Shown piece after piece: positions 1 to 8,348 of a stretch of DNA of 29,471 nt. The DNA is from JBDIVL01 sp039794405 (GTDB lineage Bacteria > Planctomycetota > Brocadiia > Brocadiales > Brocadiaceae). Position numbers and translations under genes: made by a program. Location: the NCBI GenBank assembly GCA_039794405.1, contig JBDIVL010000052.1, forward strand, positions 1 through 29,471. Reading direction: 5' to 3'. The number at the start of each line of letters is the position of its first letter. Position 1 is the stretch's first letter. The notes under the pieces are model-generated. The model searched no databases and was not told the origin of the DNA. It saw nothing but the letters and a program-made list of their open reading frames with translations.

Positions 1-239
1 TTGAGAAGAAGGTTGGTATTACTTGGGTTCCGGAGAGTTTCTGGAAAACAGGGGAATGGCTTGATCAGTTAACAGGTCCATATATCGTGAAGAATCACCC
101 GGGAAAGACGATATTCGATCTTTGCCCGGATCCAGGTTGGTTAGATACCCACCATGCACCTGCTGAAGAAGTTGAGTACATTAACAGAAAGCTGGACGAG
201 CTTGGCATGAAAGCACCAGAGCAAGGTAGTCATCACTAA
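1..239 (+). CDS. 3' end of an unassigned protein (78 residues visible)
   Basis: An open frame enters from the left edge and ends at TAA 237-239; codons start at position 3. The visible tail is hydrophilic and rich in Trp, Pro and His (for example a CPDPGWLDTHHAP stretch), and ends in a Ser-His-His tail. There is no membrane helix and no CxxCH heme site in this part. A strong terminator follows 27 bases after the stop, so this is the last gene of its transcript. I do not recognise the family from this fragment. The acidic/aromatic tail could belong to a large periplasmic or redox enzyme, but that is a guess only. Confidence 0.75.
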   Translation, partial: EKKVGITWVPESFWKTGEWLDQLTGPYIVKNHPGKTIFDLCPDPGWLDTHHAPAEEVEYINRKLDELGMKAPEQGSHH

Positions 240-265
240 TCTGTATTGGTATTACAGAGCTATTA

Positions 266-310
266 TTAAAAAAGGAAGCTATGCGAAGTTTGCACAGCTT
301 CCTTTTTTAA
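266..310 (+). terminator. Strong intrinsic terminator
   Basis: A perfect 15-bp inverted repeat (TTAAAAAAGGAAGCT at 266-280, its complement at 296-310) encloses a 15-base loop. The right arm ends in a run of six T followed by AA. It lies 27 bases after the stop of the partial gene and, being symmetrical, could also stop transcription from the right. Confidence 0.85.
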
Positions 311-422
311 TACGAAAAATATGTAGGGTGAATTTCTCCCGATGAAATAGTGCTATACCCGAAAATACGCTTTTTGATATTAAAATTACCCTCCGTGAGA
401 AATACGAGCTATAGTACTCAAG

Positions 423-541
423 AGATGAAACCGAACAGTATTTTAGATAGGGTGGCACGGACAAACTCGTTTGTCCGTGATGGTTTAATCAAATCGTGGT
501 TCATTTTGTTTTGTTTTATTATGTGATTTTCGGTTTCATCT
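423..541. repeat. MITE-like element with 13-bp terminal inverted repeats
   Basis: AGATGAAACCGAA (423-435) and its exact complement TTCGGTTTCATCT (529-541) bound a 119-bp segment. Inside is a hairpin with 10-bp arms, CACGGACAAA at 456-465 and its complement at 470-479, with loop CTCG. A related copy at 8041-8117 shares the internal hairpin, the TAATCAAATC stretch and the TTCGGTTTCAT end, so this is a dispersed family. No coding capacity is visible and I see no clear target-site duplication. The right end overlaps the last codons of the sigma-54 activator on the minus strand. Confidence 0.75.
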
Positions 542-2222
542 GTTGGATGCCATAAGACCGTTTATGAATTCCAAAGGCCTTCATTTGAGATGCCAGAGTG
601 GTAGGTTTCATACCGAGGAATTCCGCTGCTCCACCAGGTCCTGACACCTTCCAATTTGTTTGATGGAGAGCCGCCAGAATATTTTCTTTTTCCAGCTTTT
701 TTAAATCCTCATACGTTAGGATTTCACCGGATTGTTCAATGCCTTTGGCATAATAAGGCACCATCGGTGAGGCTCTTTCGGTATACAGTTCCGGCAAATC
801 TATTCGCAACTCCCTTCCTCTCGATAAAATTACTGCACGCTCAATCACATTTCGCAGTTCTCGTATATTTCCGGGCCAGTCGTAGTTCCGGAGCTGAAGA
901 ATGTGCTTTTCCTTCAAAGGCAATTCTTTCAGTCCCATGCTCTGACATATCTGTTTTAAAAATTTTTTTGCTAAAAGAGGTATGTCTTCCTTCCTGTTTC
1001 GGAGAGGAACAATTTCCAATGGAAAAGCGCTTAATCGAAAGTAAAGGTCCTGCCGGAACCGTTTTGCTTCCATCTCCTTTTTCAGGTCCCGATTGGTAGC
1101 GGCAATAACCCTCACATTTACCCTGCGGGTCTTTTCCTCTCCAATCCTTTCATACTCGCCTTCCTGAAGCACGCGCAATAATTTGCTTTGCAGTTCCAGT
1201 GGTATATCTCCCACCTCATCAAGAAAGAGAGTTCCACCGTCTGCAAGCTGAAATCTCCCTATTCGATCTCTAAGCGCTCCAGTAAACGCACCTTTTACGT
1301 GTCCAAAAAACTCGCTCTCAAAGAGTTCGCGTGGGATGGAAGCACAGTTGACTTTAATGAGAGGACGATTTTTTCGTCTGCTTCGTTGATGAACGGCCAG
1401 GGCAATGAGTTCTTTTCCTGTCCCGGATTCTCCATGAATAAGAACCGTCGCATCTGTAGGTGCTACCAGATCTATTTGCCGAAGAATTTTTTGCAATGCA
1501 GGACTCTGCCCTACAATGCTTCCAAAGGTATCTACATCCAGCACTTTGTCGCGAAGATACTCATTTTCCAGTTCCAACTGACGGCGTAATTGTTCGATTT
1601 CCTCAAATGCCCTGGCATTGGCAATAGCCGATGCAGCGTTGTAAGCAAAGGTACGAAGCATAACCAGGTGTGATTGATCCAGCACTTTTCGGCTGAAAAG
1701 AGCTAGCACACCAAGTGTTTCATCCCGAAACATTAATGGCTGACCGGCGAAACTGGCTATTTTTTCCTGTTTTGCCCATTCCGGATCCAGCAACCAGTTT
1801 GGATTTTCGATGATATCGTTACGTAAAATAGCCTTGCCGGTTCCCCCAATATAGCCTATTTTCCCTGTTGCAGTAATGCTGTCTGACTCAACAGTATAAA
1901 GGGGAAAGCGTTTATAATGACCTTTAAGCCAGGTGTACCGCTGTTTATTATGAAGTGATAGACCATCGCTTGCCACCATATGCAGGCATTTCGTTTGATC
2001 AGGACAATTTTTCAACCATGGACAGATATGACATATGTCGCCCGGCTCTATGAGCCAAATTCTGGTAAGAACAACATCAGAGTCGTCAGCCAACCCATTC
2101 ACGATATTACGAAAAACAACCTCCATTGAGCGTTCATTGGCTACTGACAGGGCAACGGATTGAAAGAATTCGATATTCATGATTTTCAGTGTAAACAATG
2201 ATCGGGTTGGTTTCAACGACAT
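519..2222 (-). CDS. Sigma-54-dependent transcriptional activator, GAF-AAA+-Fis HTH (FhlA/NorR type)
   Basis: A 567-residue enhancer-binding protein that would activate sigma-54 RNA polymerase by ATP hydrolysis. A GAF-type sensor domain lies at about residues 20-205 and contains a cysteine cluster, C64-x2-C67-x5-C73-x5-C79. The AAA+ domain spans about 230-465, with Walker A GESGTGKE (264-271), the sigma-54 contact loop GAFTGA (311-316) and Walker B LFLDEVGD (332-339). The C-terminal helix-turn-helix (about 523-552) has the GPGGAAEFLGMKPTTL pattern seen in FhlA-like regulators. There is no receiver domain, so the signal is probably a small molecule or metal/redox cue sensed by the GAF domain. 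The ATG at 2222 was kept; an ATG at 2180 (residue 15) is possible. The last residues, QMKPKIT, are encoded inside the inverted repeat of the adjacent MITE-like element. Target genes are not evident. Confidence 0.93.
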   Translation of the reverse strand: MSLKPTRSLFTLKIMNIEFFQSVALSVANERSMEVVFRNIVNGLADDSDVVLTRIWLIEPGDICHICPWLKNCPDQTKCLHMVASDGLSLHNKQRYTWLKGHYKRFPLYTVESDSITATGKIGYIGGTGKAILRNDIIENPNWLLDPEWAKQEKIASFAGQPLMFRDETLGVLALFSRKVLDQSHLVMLRTFAYNAASAIANARAFEEIEQLRRQLELENEYLRDKVLDVDTFGSIVGQSPALQKILRQIDLVAPTDATVLIHGESGTGKELIALAVHQRSRRKNRPLIKVNCASIPRELFESEFFGHVKGAFTGALRDRIGRFQLADGGTLFLDEVGDIPLELQSKLLRVLQEGEYERIGEEKTRRVNVRVIAATNRDLKKEMEAKRFRQDLYFRLSAFPLEIVPLRNRKEDIPLLAKKFLKQICQSMGLKELPLKEKHILQLRNYDWPGNIRELRNVIERAVILSRGRELRIDLPELYTERASPMVPYYAKGIEQSGEILTYEDLKKLEKENILAALHQTNWKVSGPGGAAEFLGMKPTTLASQMKAFGIHKRSYGIQQMKPKIT

Positions 2223-2332
2223 TTCGCAATTTTAGCACTCCTGGTAGTAATTGCTTTTTTCCTTTGCTTGTCCTTTTGCCGGTTTTACTCCCATACATAC
2301 GATCAAATTCTGAAAATACCCTTGCGGGTTCT

Positions 2333-2599
2333 TTTTTTACTTACCGGGAATTACTGAAGGACCGACTCGAAGAAATATACCATAAGGAAGAAAGCCAGAA
2401 GCTCTATAAATTACGGAAAGAAAAAGCAGAATTACCCTTTGGTCATATGAAGCGAAATTTAGGAGCCGGTCAATTTTTGTTGAGAGGCAAGGAAGGTGTT
2501 AACGCAGAGCTATCAATCCTTTCAACCTGTTTTAACATGGCAAGACAGATAACCATACTTGGTGTACCAATGTTAATTGCAAAGTTCAATAGCATGTAA
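2333..2599 (+). pseudogene. 3' remnant of an IS1182-type transposase
   Basis: From about 2333 the frame reads as the C-terminal end of a DDE transposase of the IS1182 kind. It runs KDRLEEIYHKEESQKLYKLR, then an ELPFGHMKRNLGAGQFLLRG block and VNAELSILSTCFNM, and stops at TAG 2597-2599. The catalytic DDE core and the N-terminus are missing. The reading frame continues upstream to 2198, but that part overlaps the start of the divergent sigma-54 activator and has no transposase character. It is a decayed insertion-sequence end, not a functional gene. No terminal inverted repeats of the original element could be identified. Confidence 0.75.
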
Positions 2600-2750
2600 A
2601 CCCTTACAGGTTAGGTGCCGGGATGCACTAAAAGGGTGTATTACGGAAATTTTTATATCTAAAACACAATAGAGTATCGAAAAAAATTTATTCTATACTT
2701 TTTAAGGTAAATATATACCATCACGGTAATTTTCATTTGACCCAGTCTGA

Positions 2751-2770
2751 AGGCGAAACCCAACCTACAT
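2751..2770. repeat. Fragment of a dispersed GAAACCCAACCTAC repeat
   Basis: AGGCGAAACCCAACCTACAT matches one arm of a palindromic repeat whose fuller copies lie at 12624-12656, 19089-19119 and 20521-20550. Only one arm remains here, just after the Smr gene stop. The 2600-2770 gap otherwise holds AT-rich sequence with nothing I recognise. Confidence 0.5.
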
Positions 2771-2772
2771 AA

Positions 2773-3027
2773 CTAATGTTTAAAGCGCACAAAGAGTCTT
2801 CCAAAATTATCACTATCTTTATCAATACGGTGGTAAAGCTTTTTTATTTCAGGACGGTTCAGGAAGCGTATGACGGTCTTTTTTAGCTGACCACTCCCTT
2901 TCCCGGGAATAATTTCCACGAGAGCGATTCTCTTCTCAACGGCCTCATTGATAATCCGATTAAGTTCTTTTTCAATTAATTGTCCTTTTTTACAGATATC
3001 ATGGAGATCAAGTTTTAATTTTGCCAT
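2773..3027 (-). CDS. Small Smr-domain protein
   Basis: An 84-residue protein consisting of little more than a single Smr (small MutS-related) domain, a fold known for nicking or cutting DNA or RNA. The N-terminal LDLHD (residues 6-10) is the hallmark LDLHG-type motif with its conserved His9. The second hallmark, usually HGxGxG, appears here as PGKGSG (41-46), so the usual histidine is replaced by proline. The tail GRLFVRF is typical of the domain. It has no MutS part and no helicase part, so a specific nuclease role cannot be assigned. The gene lies 80 bases after pepF on the same strand and may be co-transcribed with it. The upstream ribosome-binding site is weak. Confidence 0.85.
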   Translation of the reverse strand: MAKLKLDLHDICKKGQLIEKELNRIINEAVEKRIALVEIIPGKGSGQLKKTVIRFLNRPEIKKLYHRIDKDSDNFGRLFVRFKH

Positions 3028-3107
3028 AAAGTATTACCATAAAGCAAAGCATCCTCATGCCTTTTCACGAGAATTCATTATTTTCACCCCATTACTCATT
3101 AAGGGTC

Positions 3108-4892
3108 TTATAATGATTTGTACTCTGCCAGCAATTTCCTGAATTTGTTAACCGTCGCCTCATACGCTTCTTTTCCGGTAAGGTTGACCCCGGCTTCTTT
3201 CAGAATTTCAAGTGGTTTCTTGTGTGATCCTGCTCCCAGAAATGTCAGATAATCTTCGACAGCACCTTTTTCACCGGAGGTTACCCGCTCAGACAAGGCT
3301 ATTGCAGCAGACAGGCTGGTAGCATATTTATATACATAAAAGGCGTTATAAAAATGGGGAATCCTCGCCCACTCGTAGTTTAACTGCTCATCAATAACCA
3401 TCCCTTTACCCAGGTATGCTTCAAGATTTTTTCTGTATATTTCAGTTATGCTTTTCGCGATCAATACCTTACCGGATTCAGCCACCTCATGAACATCTTT
3501 TTCAAAATTTGCAAACATGGTCTGCCTGTAGAAGGTTGCCTCTATCCGCTTCATGTTGTGATACAAAAAGAACTTCTTCTCTTCGCTGGATTCGGCAATC
3601 TTTGACATATGATCAAACAGTAACGCCTCGTTGAATGTCGAAGCTATCTCAGCCAGAAAAATGGGATTTTGATAATAGATATACGGTTGATTTTCAATGG
3701 AGTAGTCTCTGTGCAGACAGTGACCGAATTCATGTGCAAATGTAGAAACATCAGAGAACTTTTCCGTGTAATTTAAGAAAATCAGTCCCCTGCCCGCATA
3801 ACTTCCCCAGGAGAATGCCCCTGACCTCTTGCCGGAAGATTCAAATACATCAATTACCCTTGCACGAACAGTAGAGTCATACTTTCTGAGATATTCCACA
3901 CCGAGGGGCTCAAGCGCAGTACGAACCAGGTCAATTGCTTCTTCGTAGGAATATCTCTTATCAACCTCTCCAACCAGGGGAACGTAATTGTCATAAAAGT
4001 GTAATTCCCTAATTCCAAGTTCTTCTTGTTTCAGAGCATTGAACTCGCTGATCACATCGATGTTCTCTTTTGCAACCTCAATGAGATTAGTGAACACCGT
4101 GGCTGGTATATAATCGGGAAAGAGAGCCATTTCCAGCATAGACGAGTAATTGCGTACCTTCGCCAGCTTAATGTTTGCAAGTATATTGGCAGCATAGGTA
4201 TTTGCCAATACGTCAATATTCTGCCGGTAAGGCCGATAGTAGTAATCAAACGATTTTTGCCGGAGGGCCCGATCAGGAGATTCTAATAATTGGCTATATC
4301 TTGCATGAGAAAGATGGACCGTTTCTCCCTTATATTCAAATTCCTGGAACAAAATATTGTTATTATGAAAGGCCGAAAAAACATCATCGGGTTTGCCCAG
4401 GACAATTTCCAGTTCCGCCAAAACAGTTTCCGTTTCTTCAGAAAGGATATGAGGATTATATCGGGCATAGCTTTCCAAAAAGAAGCGATACTCTGCGAGA
4501 TGAAGATTTTCATGAATCATCTTATCGATATCTTCCTTTGATAAAGAGGACAGCTCTTTTTTTATGAAAACGGTTTCCGCTGAAATCTTTGAAACAAGCA
4601 GTTCGATACGGCCTTTCATCTCTTCATATACGGCATTTCGTGTATCCTCAAAAAAGCAGACATTCGCATACACGTATAAATTTTCTCTCATTACAGAATG
4701 GTTAATATAAAGCTGCATAAACTGCCCGAGTTTGTAAGGATCAGCAAGGAAACTTTTGAACTCAAGAAGCTGAGGAAATTCTTGTTCCACCTTCCGGTAA
4801 TCTTTTTCCCAATGGTGGTCTGACGCATACAAAACGGATAAATTCCACTTGTATTTGTCTTCTATTTGATCCCGCGTTTTATTCTTACTCAT
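3108..4892 (-). CDS. pepF: Oligoendopeptidase F (M3 family zinc metallopeptidase)
   Basis: A cytoplasmic zinc peptidase that cleaves short peptides. The protein from the chosen ATG is 594 residues, the usual size for PepF. The zinc motif HEFGH lies at residues 387-391, and the downstream third ligand is probably the Glu in FLAEIASTFNEAL (about 415). The N-terminal EDKYKWNLSVLYASDHHWEK block matches the normal PepF start. This is why I prefer the ATG at 4890-4892 over a TTG 36 bases further upstream that would add 12 unlikely residues. No signal peptide is present. The Smr gene follows on the same strand. Upstream (4893-5161) there is only AT-rich intergenic sequence. Confidence 0.95.
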   Translation of the reverse strand: MSKNKTRDQIEDKYKWNLSVLYASDHHWEKDYRKVEQEFPQLLEFKSFLADPYKLGQFMQLYINHSVMRENLYVYANVCFFEDTRNAVYEEMKGRIELLVSKISAETVFIKKELSSLSKEDIDKMIHENLHLAEYRFFLESYARYNPHILSEETETVLAELEIVLGKPDDVFSAFHNNNILFQEFEYKGETVHLSHARYSQLLESPDRALRQKSFDYYYRPYRQNIDVLANTYAANILANIKLAKVRNYSSMLEMALFPDYIPATVFTNLIEVAKENIDVISEFNALKQEELGIRELHFYDNYVPLVGEVDKRYSYEEAIDLVRTALEPLGVEYLRKYDSTVRARVIDVFESSGKRSGAFSWGSYAGRGLIFLNYTEKFSDVSTFAHEFGHCLHRDYSIENQPYIYYQNPIFLAEIASTFNEALLFDHMSKIAESSEEKKFFLYHNMKRIEATFYRQTMFANFEKDVHEVAESGKVLIAKSITEIYRKNLEAYLGKGMVIDEQLNYEWARIPHFYNAFYVYKYATSLSAAIALSERVTSGEKGAVEDYLTFLGAGSHKKPLEILKEAGVNLTGKEAYEATVNKFRKLLAEYKSL

Positions 4893-5161
4893 AATATTTA
4901 TATCGTCGTCCCTGGACTCCCATATCAAATACCAATGATTTGAACCTGAATACGTTAGTACATCAAATTGAAATATTTTTTTATGTTCTTGATTAATTTG
5001 AATTCAAAAAATTCTCTTGCCCATATATCCTTCCTCAAGGATATAGATTATCAGAGATCTCAATTCATCTCAAAATGAGGTTTTAGGATAGTTTAAAAAC
5101 TAATTTTATGGATTATTGTTTGCTTACAGCGGATATTCCCCTTTCTAAAGAGGAACATCTG

Positions 5162-6463
5162 TTAAAAGTTATACCCTATACTACCAATAAATGTCCTGTC
5201 TTCCTTCTCTCTTGCCTCAGCCGGCGTGTTGTCATACTGGTCGAGGAATTCCAAACTCAATGCAATGGACTTTGTGAGATTGTGTCTGATACCTAAGCCA
5301 GAATCTACACGCCAGTCATCACTATTTTCAGCGCTTTGTACATATTCTGATTTCGCATAAAATTTTGTGTCACGCCATATGATCCAATCCAAATATTGAC
5401 CTACCCTTATACCGAGATAATCATCCGTAATTCCACCGTGGAACCTTTCATACGTATATGCAGGTCCAGCTTCTGCTCTGTATCTTAACCACTCTTTATC
5501 GATAAACCGATAACCAACACCCGGTGATGAGATAGATCGATAATTTAAATTTTCGATCTCGTCATGTTCAAAGTACTGGTTAAAAAACGAGTAGAACCTG
5601 GGAGTATGTCTGTATTCATATTTTCCACTAGCTCTTTGCTCATTGACCGTTTCCTCGTCTACATCAGTATCCTTGTTTGTTACGGTTTCATATAAAGCAA
5701 GCACATCAAAGTATATATTATCCCGCATTCTTTCGTTAGCATAGCTTCCCTTTAGATGGGTTGTAGTTGACTCTGTGTTTCCGTCTTTCGTGTTGACACC
5801 TGCGTCAACATTTCCTTTCCATGTCTTTAGTGGTGTAGCCACTGTTTCTCCCTCGGTCTGAACAATTTTTTCAGCAATGGCAGCCGATGGCTGCTCTGTA
5901 CTACTTTTTGCTTCCGGTGTGTTAACCTTTGAAGGCTGAACCTCTTCCTCGCTGATGATAGACTGTGCATTATCAGGAACTGCCTGCTGCGCTTCTACTG
6001 CTTCTTTAGCAGCGACTTTCGTTGTTTCAATTCCCATATCAAGTGGAGTTAATGTATCCGTCCTGGTGCGAACAGCTTCTTTTATAGAAAAATTCTCTGG
6101 CTTCGGTATCCTGAGAAAAGAAACTTTCTTCCCTTCTTCGTGTTCTACAATAATAATCTCTGTTCCTGTGGAAATAAGGTTTATGTCATCCAACAGAATA
6201 TCACTTACATTATCATCTGTTTTCCGAAGAGAAAGGAATTCTCCGGTAACTTTCAATATCTCTCCCTCAAAGATGGTACCATCAATCGTTTTTATCTCAT
6301 CTGAGTATACCGTCCCTATAAGATATACCCACATCACTAAAAAGACTGCTAGAGGCACCATGCAAAAACTTTTTTTGGCACAAATCTTTGAGCTTTTACT
6401 CTCTGGTCTTCGCAAACGGTAGACATTTTGCTTACTACTTACTACACGATACATTCTGTTCAT
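5162..6463 (-). CDS. DUF481 outer-membrane protein with N-terminal Lsm-like domain
   Basis: A probable outer-membrane beta-barrel. A hydrophobic signal segment (VPLAVFLVMWVYLIGTVYS) precedes a short Lsm/SH3-like module (TIDGTIFEGEILKVTGEFLSL) of the kind often placed before DUF481. A low-complexity Glu/Thr/Ala linker follows, then the DUF481 barrel from about WKGNVDAGVNTKDGN to the C-terminal GSIGYNF, which ends in Phe as barrel proteins do. Two starts are possible. The ATG at 6481 overlaps the upstream DUF2703 stop as ATGA. The ATG at 6463 has a better-placed AAAGGGA ribosome-binding site and is chosen here. The unusually long basic stretch before the signal segment fits neither start well. 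The gene is probably translated together with DUF2703. Its function is unknown. Confidence 0.85.
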   Translation of the reverse strand: MNRMYRVVSSKQNVYRLRRPESKSSKICAKKSFCMVPLAVFLVMWVYLIGTVYSDEIKTIDGTIFEGEILKVTGEFLSLRKTDDNVSDILLDDINLISTGTEIIIVEHEEGKKVSFLRIPKPENFSIKEAVRTRTDTLTPLDMGIETTKVAAKEAVEAQQAVPDNAQSIISEEEVQPSKVNTPEAKSSTEQPSAAIAEKIVQTEGETVATPLKTWKGNVDAGVNTKDGNTESTTTHLKGSYANERMRDNIYFDVLALYETVTNKDTDVDEETVNEQRASGKYEYRHTPRFYSFFNQYFEHDEIENLNYRSISSPGVGYRFIDKEWLRYRAEAGPAYTYERFHGGITDDYLGIRVGQYLDWIIWRDTKFYAKSEYVQSAENSDDWRVDSGLGIRHNLTKSIALSLEFLDQYDNTPAEAREKEDRTFIGSIGYNF

Positions 6464-6477
6464 CAATATTCCCTTTC

Positions 6478-6933
6478 TCATCTAATACAACATTTGGACT
6501 TACCGGAACCAAACTCGTCCTGGCTTGACAGAACATTGCTGGTGGGCGCTAACAATTGGGTAGCCGCAATGAGGGATGCCTTCAAAACCAATTCCTCTGG
6601 AATCGTTTCAAACACGGTTCCCCCTATCTCAACTGTGCGGCATTCGGAGTCACCACAGACAGAACAGCACCGGCTGCCCCCCACCCTTGCGCCGAGCCAT
6701 TCTTCTAACGGGCGATTCGCAATCCAAATTCGGTTAGAAGCAGACGGGTTCGCTTTGAACGATTCTTCGTCTATCTCTCTGGTCTCAAGGATTGGCTCAA
6801 TATCCAGGGGGCGGAGCGCCTCCTTAAGTTTACTGATGGCCCACTGCATCTCCTGGTAGGTAGCATTGCAGCGATCGCACGTCTTTCCGTCTGAGCTTAC
6901 GAGCCTTTGCCAGATGATCGGTAACAATTTCAT
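6478..6933 (-). CDS. DUF2703 cysteine-rich protein
   Basis: A 151-residue protein matching DUF2703: an N-terminal WQRL...CDRC (C19, C22), the SNRIWIANRPLEEWLGA block, and CCSVCGDSECRTVE (C89, C90, C93, C98). An extra CC pair sits three residues from the C-terminus. The paired cysteines suggest a metal- or thiol-handling small protein, possibly thioredoxin-like; no biochemical role is known to me. No signal peptide is visible. The stop codon overlaps the longest possible start of the DUF481 gene by the ATGA arrangement, so the two form an operon. A weak AAAGAGAG ribosome-binding site precedes the ATG. Confidence 0.85.
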   Translation of the reverse strand: MKLLPIIWQRLVSSDGKTCDRCNATYQEMQWAISKLKEALRPLDIEPILETREIDEESFKANPSASNRIWIANRPLEEWLGARVGGSRCCSVCGDSECRTVEIGGTVFETIPEELVLKASLIAATQLLAPTSNVLSSQDEFGSGKSKCCIR

Positions 6934-6999
6934 GGTAACAATCTCTCTTTCTTTGATATTTCTGGTAATCCAAGATAGAAACTGAACAAAATATCATAA

Positions 7000-7052
7000 G
7001 CATGGGCAAACCATCCCTGTTTAAAGCATACAGGAACAGGGTTTGTCCATGC
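7000..7052. repeat. Palindromic repeat, GGTTTGTCCATGC family
   Basis: GCATGGGCAAACC (7000-7012) pairs with GGTTTGTCCATGC (7040-7052), 12 of 13 positions, and an inner CCTGTT/AACAGG pair extends the stem. The arms resemble the hairpins at 456-479 and 8046-8071. It could act as a bidirectional terminator upstream of DUF2703. Confidence 0.6.
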
Positions 7053-7454
7053 CATCCTTTGAAATATGCTCTACGGAGACAAAGAGCATTCGGTTTCTTT
7101 TCCGTTTGACTATAACGTCTATCTTTATTCTACAAACGCCTCATGGTATCGTATGATGCTGAGCATATCAAGTAAAAATCAGCAGAACCACGCTGAGGAA
7201 TTCAAGAACATTTTCGATAGAATATGTGAATTTCCATTATTATACCGAATCATAATAAACTTTTAATTTTATTATATTTTTAAGTCCTGTGTAGAGGAAA
7301 GAACATGTAACTCAACCCCTTCCCCTGTATCAAGTCTTCTATGAATCTCTTGCCATTCAGATACTGGAGTAATTTCCATAACTTATGATAGGGTGAAGCG
7401 ATTGCCGCCGGAACGAAATACCATTTCGTTCTCCATTGAACTTCCTGAACACTA
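7053..7454. other. Intergenic stretch, no gene recognised
   Basis: A 66-codon open frame on the plus strand (7066-7266) has no ribosome-binding site and no recognisable family signature. The rest is AT-rich and shows no RNA gene or clear promoter. I see nothing supportable here. Confidence 0.5.
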
Positions 7455-7922
7455 CTAGGAAGTTTGACAGGGAGGGATTTTCTCCTTGAGTTGAGATTTT
7501 TTCTTAGATGTCAAACTTGTTTTTAATTTCCAATCCTGGCTGGCGTATTCGTCCTTCTGCTTTATAAGGAGCCATTGGTTCCCCTTTTTTCCTTTAAAAT
7601 GAACCAGGCTGAAATTTCCCTTTAATCTTTTACCTTTGAGGAAAAAAGTAATCCTGCCTTTTTGCCTTTCAATAAGGTTATAAGTTCCGCTATCCCAGAT
7701 TACTACTGTACCGGCTCCGTACTGACCTTCCGGAATGATCCCTTCAAAATCAATATATTCCACCGGGTGGTCCTCCACTTGTATGGCCAGACGTTTTTCA
7801 GATGGATTCAGAGAAGGACCTTTTGGAATAGCCCAAGAACGAAGAACTCCTTCCATCTCGAGCCTGAAGTCGTAGTGAAGATGTGTCGCCTCATGTTCAT
7901 GAACAACAAAGCGTTGGTTCAT
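7455..7922 (-). CDS. Stand-alone LigD-type 3'-phosphoesterase
   Basis: A 155-residue protein equivalent to the phosphoesterase (PE) domain of bacterial NHEJ ligase LigD, which trims 3'-phosphate and 3'-ribonucleotide ends. The metal and catalytic set known from the Pseudomonas domain is present: H10, H16, D18 and R20 in HEHEATHLHYDFR, and H52 in EDHP. The signature WAIPKGPSLNPSEKRLAIQ is intact, followed by GIIPEGQYGAGTV and WLLIKQKDEYA. No ligase or polymerase domain is attached, and no Ku gene lies in the window. The C-terminal tail is lysine-rich and may contact DNA. A GGAG ribosome-binding site lies 12 bases before the ATG. Confidence 0.93.
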   Translation of the reverse strand: MNQRFVVHEHEATHLHYDFRLEMEGVLRSWAIPKGPSLNPSEKRLAIQVEDHPVEYIDFEGIIPEGQYGAGTVVIWDSGTYNLIERQKGRITFFLKGKRLKGNFSLVHFKGKKGNQWLLIKQKDEYASQDWKLKTSLTSKKKSQLKEKIPPCQTS

Positions 7923-8040
7923 AATAACAAGAACTCCAATAAAAAAACGACAAACACTTTACACCTGCACCTTTTATAGTATCCAAAGGTGAAACCCAAC
8001 GTTGTCAGGCTCTGTGTATGTTGAGGATTTTAACACGAGA

Positions 8041-8117
8041 GGGTAGCATGGAAAAACTGGTTTGTCCGTGCTGGTGTCTGATGTAATCAAATCATGATTT
8101 TTTTGTTCGGTTTCATT
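8041..8117. repeat. Second copy of the MITE-like element of 423-541
   Basis: GGGTAGCATGG, a hairpin at 8046-8071 ending in TTTGTCCGTGC, then TAATCAAATCATG and TTCGGTTTCAT (8107-8117) follow the same order as in the 423-541 copy. The left inverted-repeat end is degraded. It lies in the 426-base gap upstream of the Hel308-like gene; the rest of that gap is AT-rich, with no gene. Confidence 0.65.
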
Positions 8118-8348
8118 TTTTGATCACTATAGATCACTTGCAATCTTTAACCTTCAAATAATTTTCGTGTTTGTTATATCTGCTTTATCTTGACTAACGG
8201 ATATAATAGCAAGATAATGTGAGGAAAGGAATCTTAAACTTCTTGAACAGGAATTAACAGGTTAAACAAGATATTTTGTATCAATTTACTTTTTAAAAAC
8301 GTATTACCTATTAACACTTAACGAAAAGTACTACCAGAGACTTCACGT

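Noticed and set aside
279..464. 61-codon minus-strand open frame
   Set aside because: It begins in the terminator stem and ends inside the MITE-like element; no ribosome-binding site and no protein-like pattern.
453..465. Sigma-54 promoter-like TGGCACG near the sigma-54 activator
   Set aside because: No TTGC element follows at the required spacing; TGGCACG is part of the repeat hairpin.
2198..2332. N-terminal part of the open frame leading into the transposase remnant
   Set aside because: It overlaps the start of the divergent sigma-54 activator and has no transposase similarity; only the 2333-2599 part is supported.
7066..7266. 66-codon plus-strand open frame
   Set aside because: No ribosome-binding site, no recognisable domain, low complexity; probably chance.
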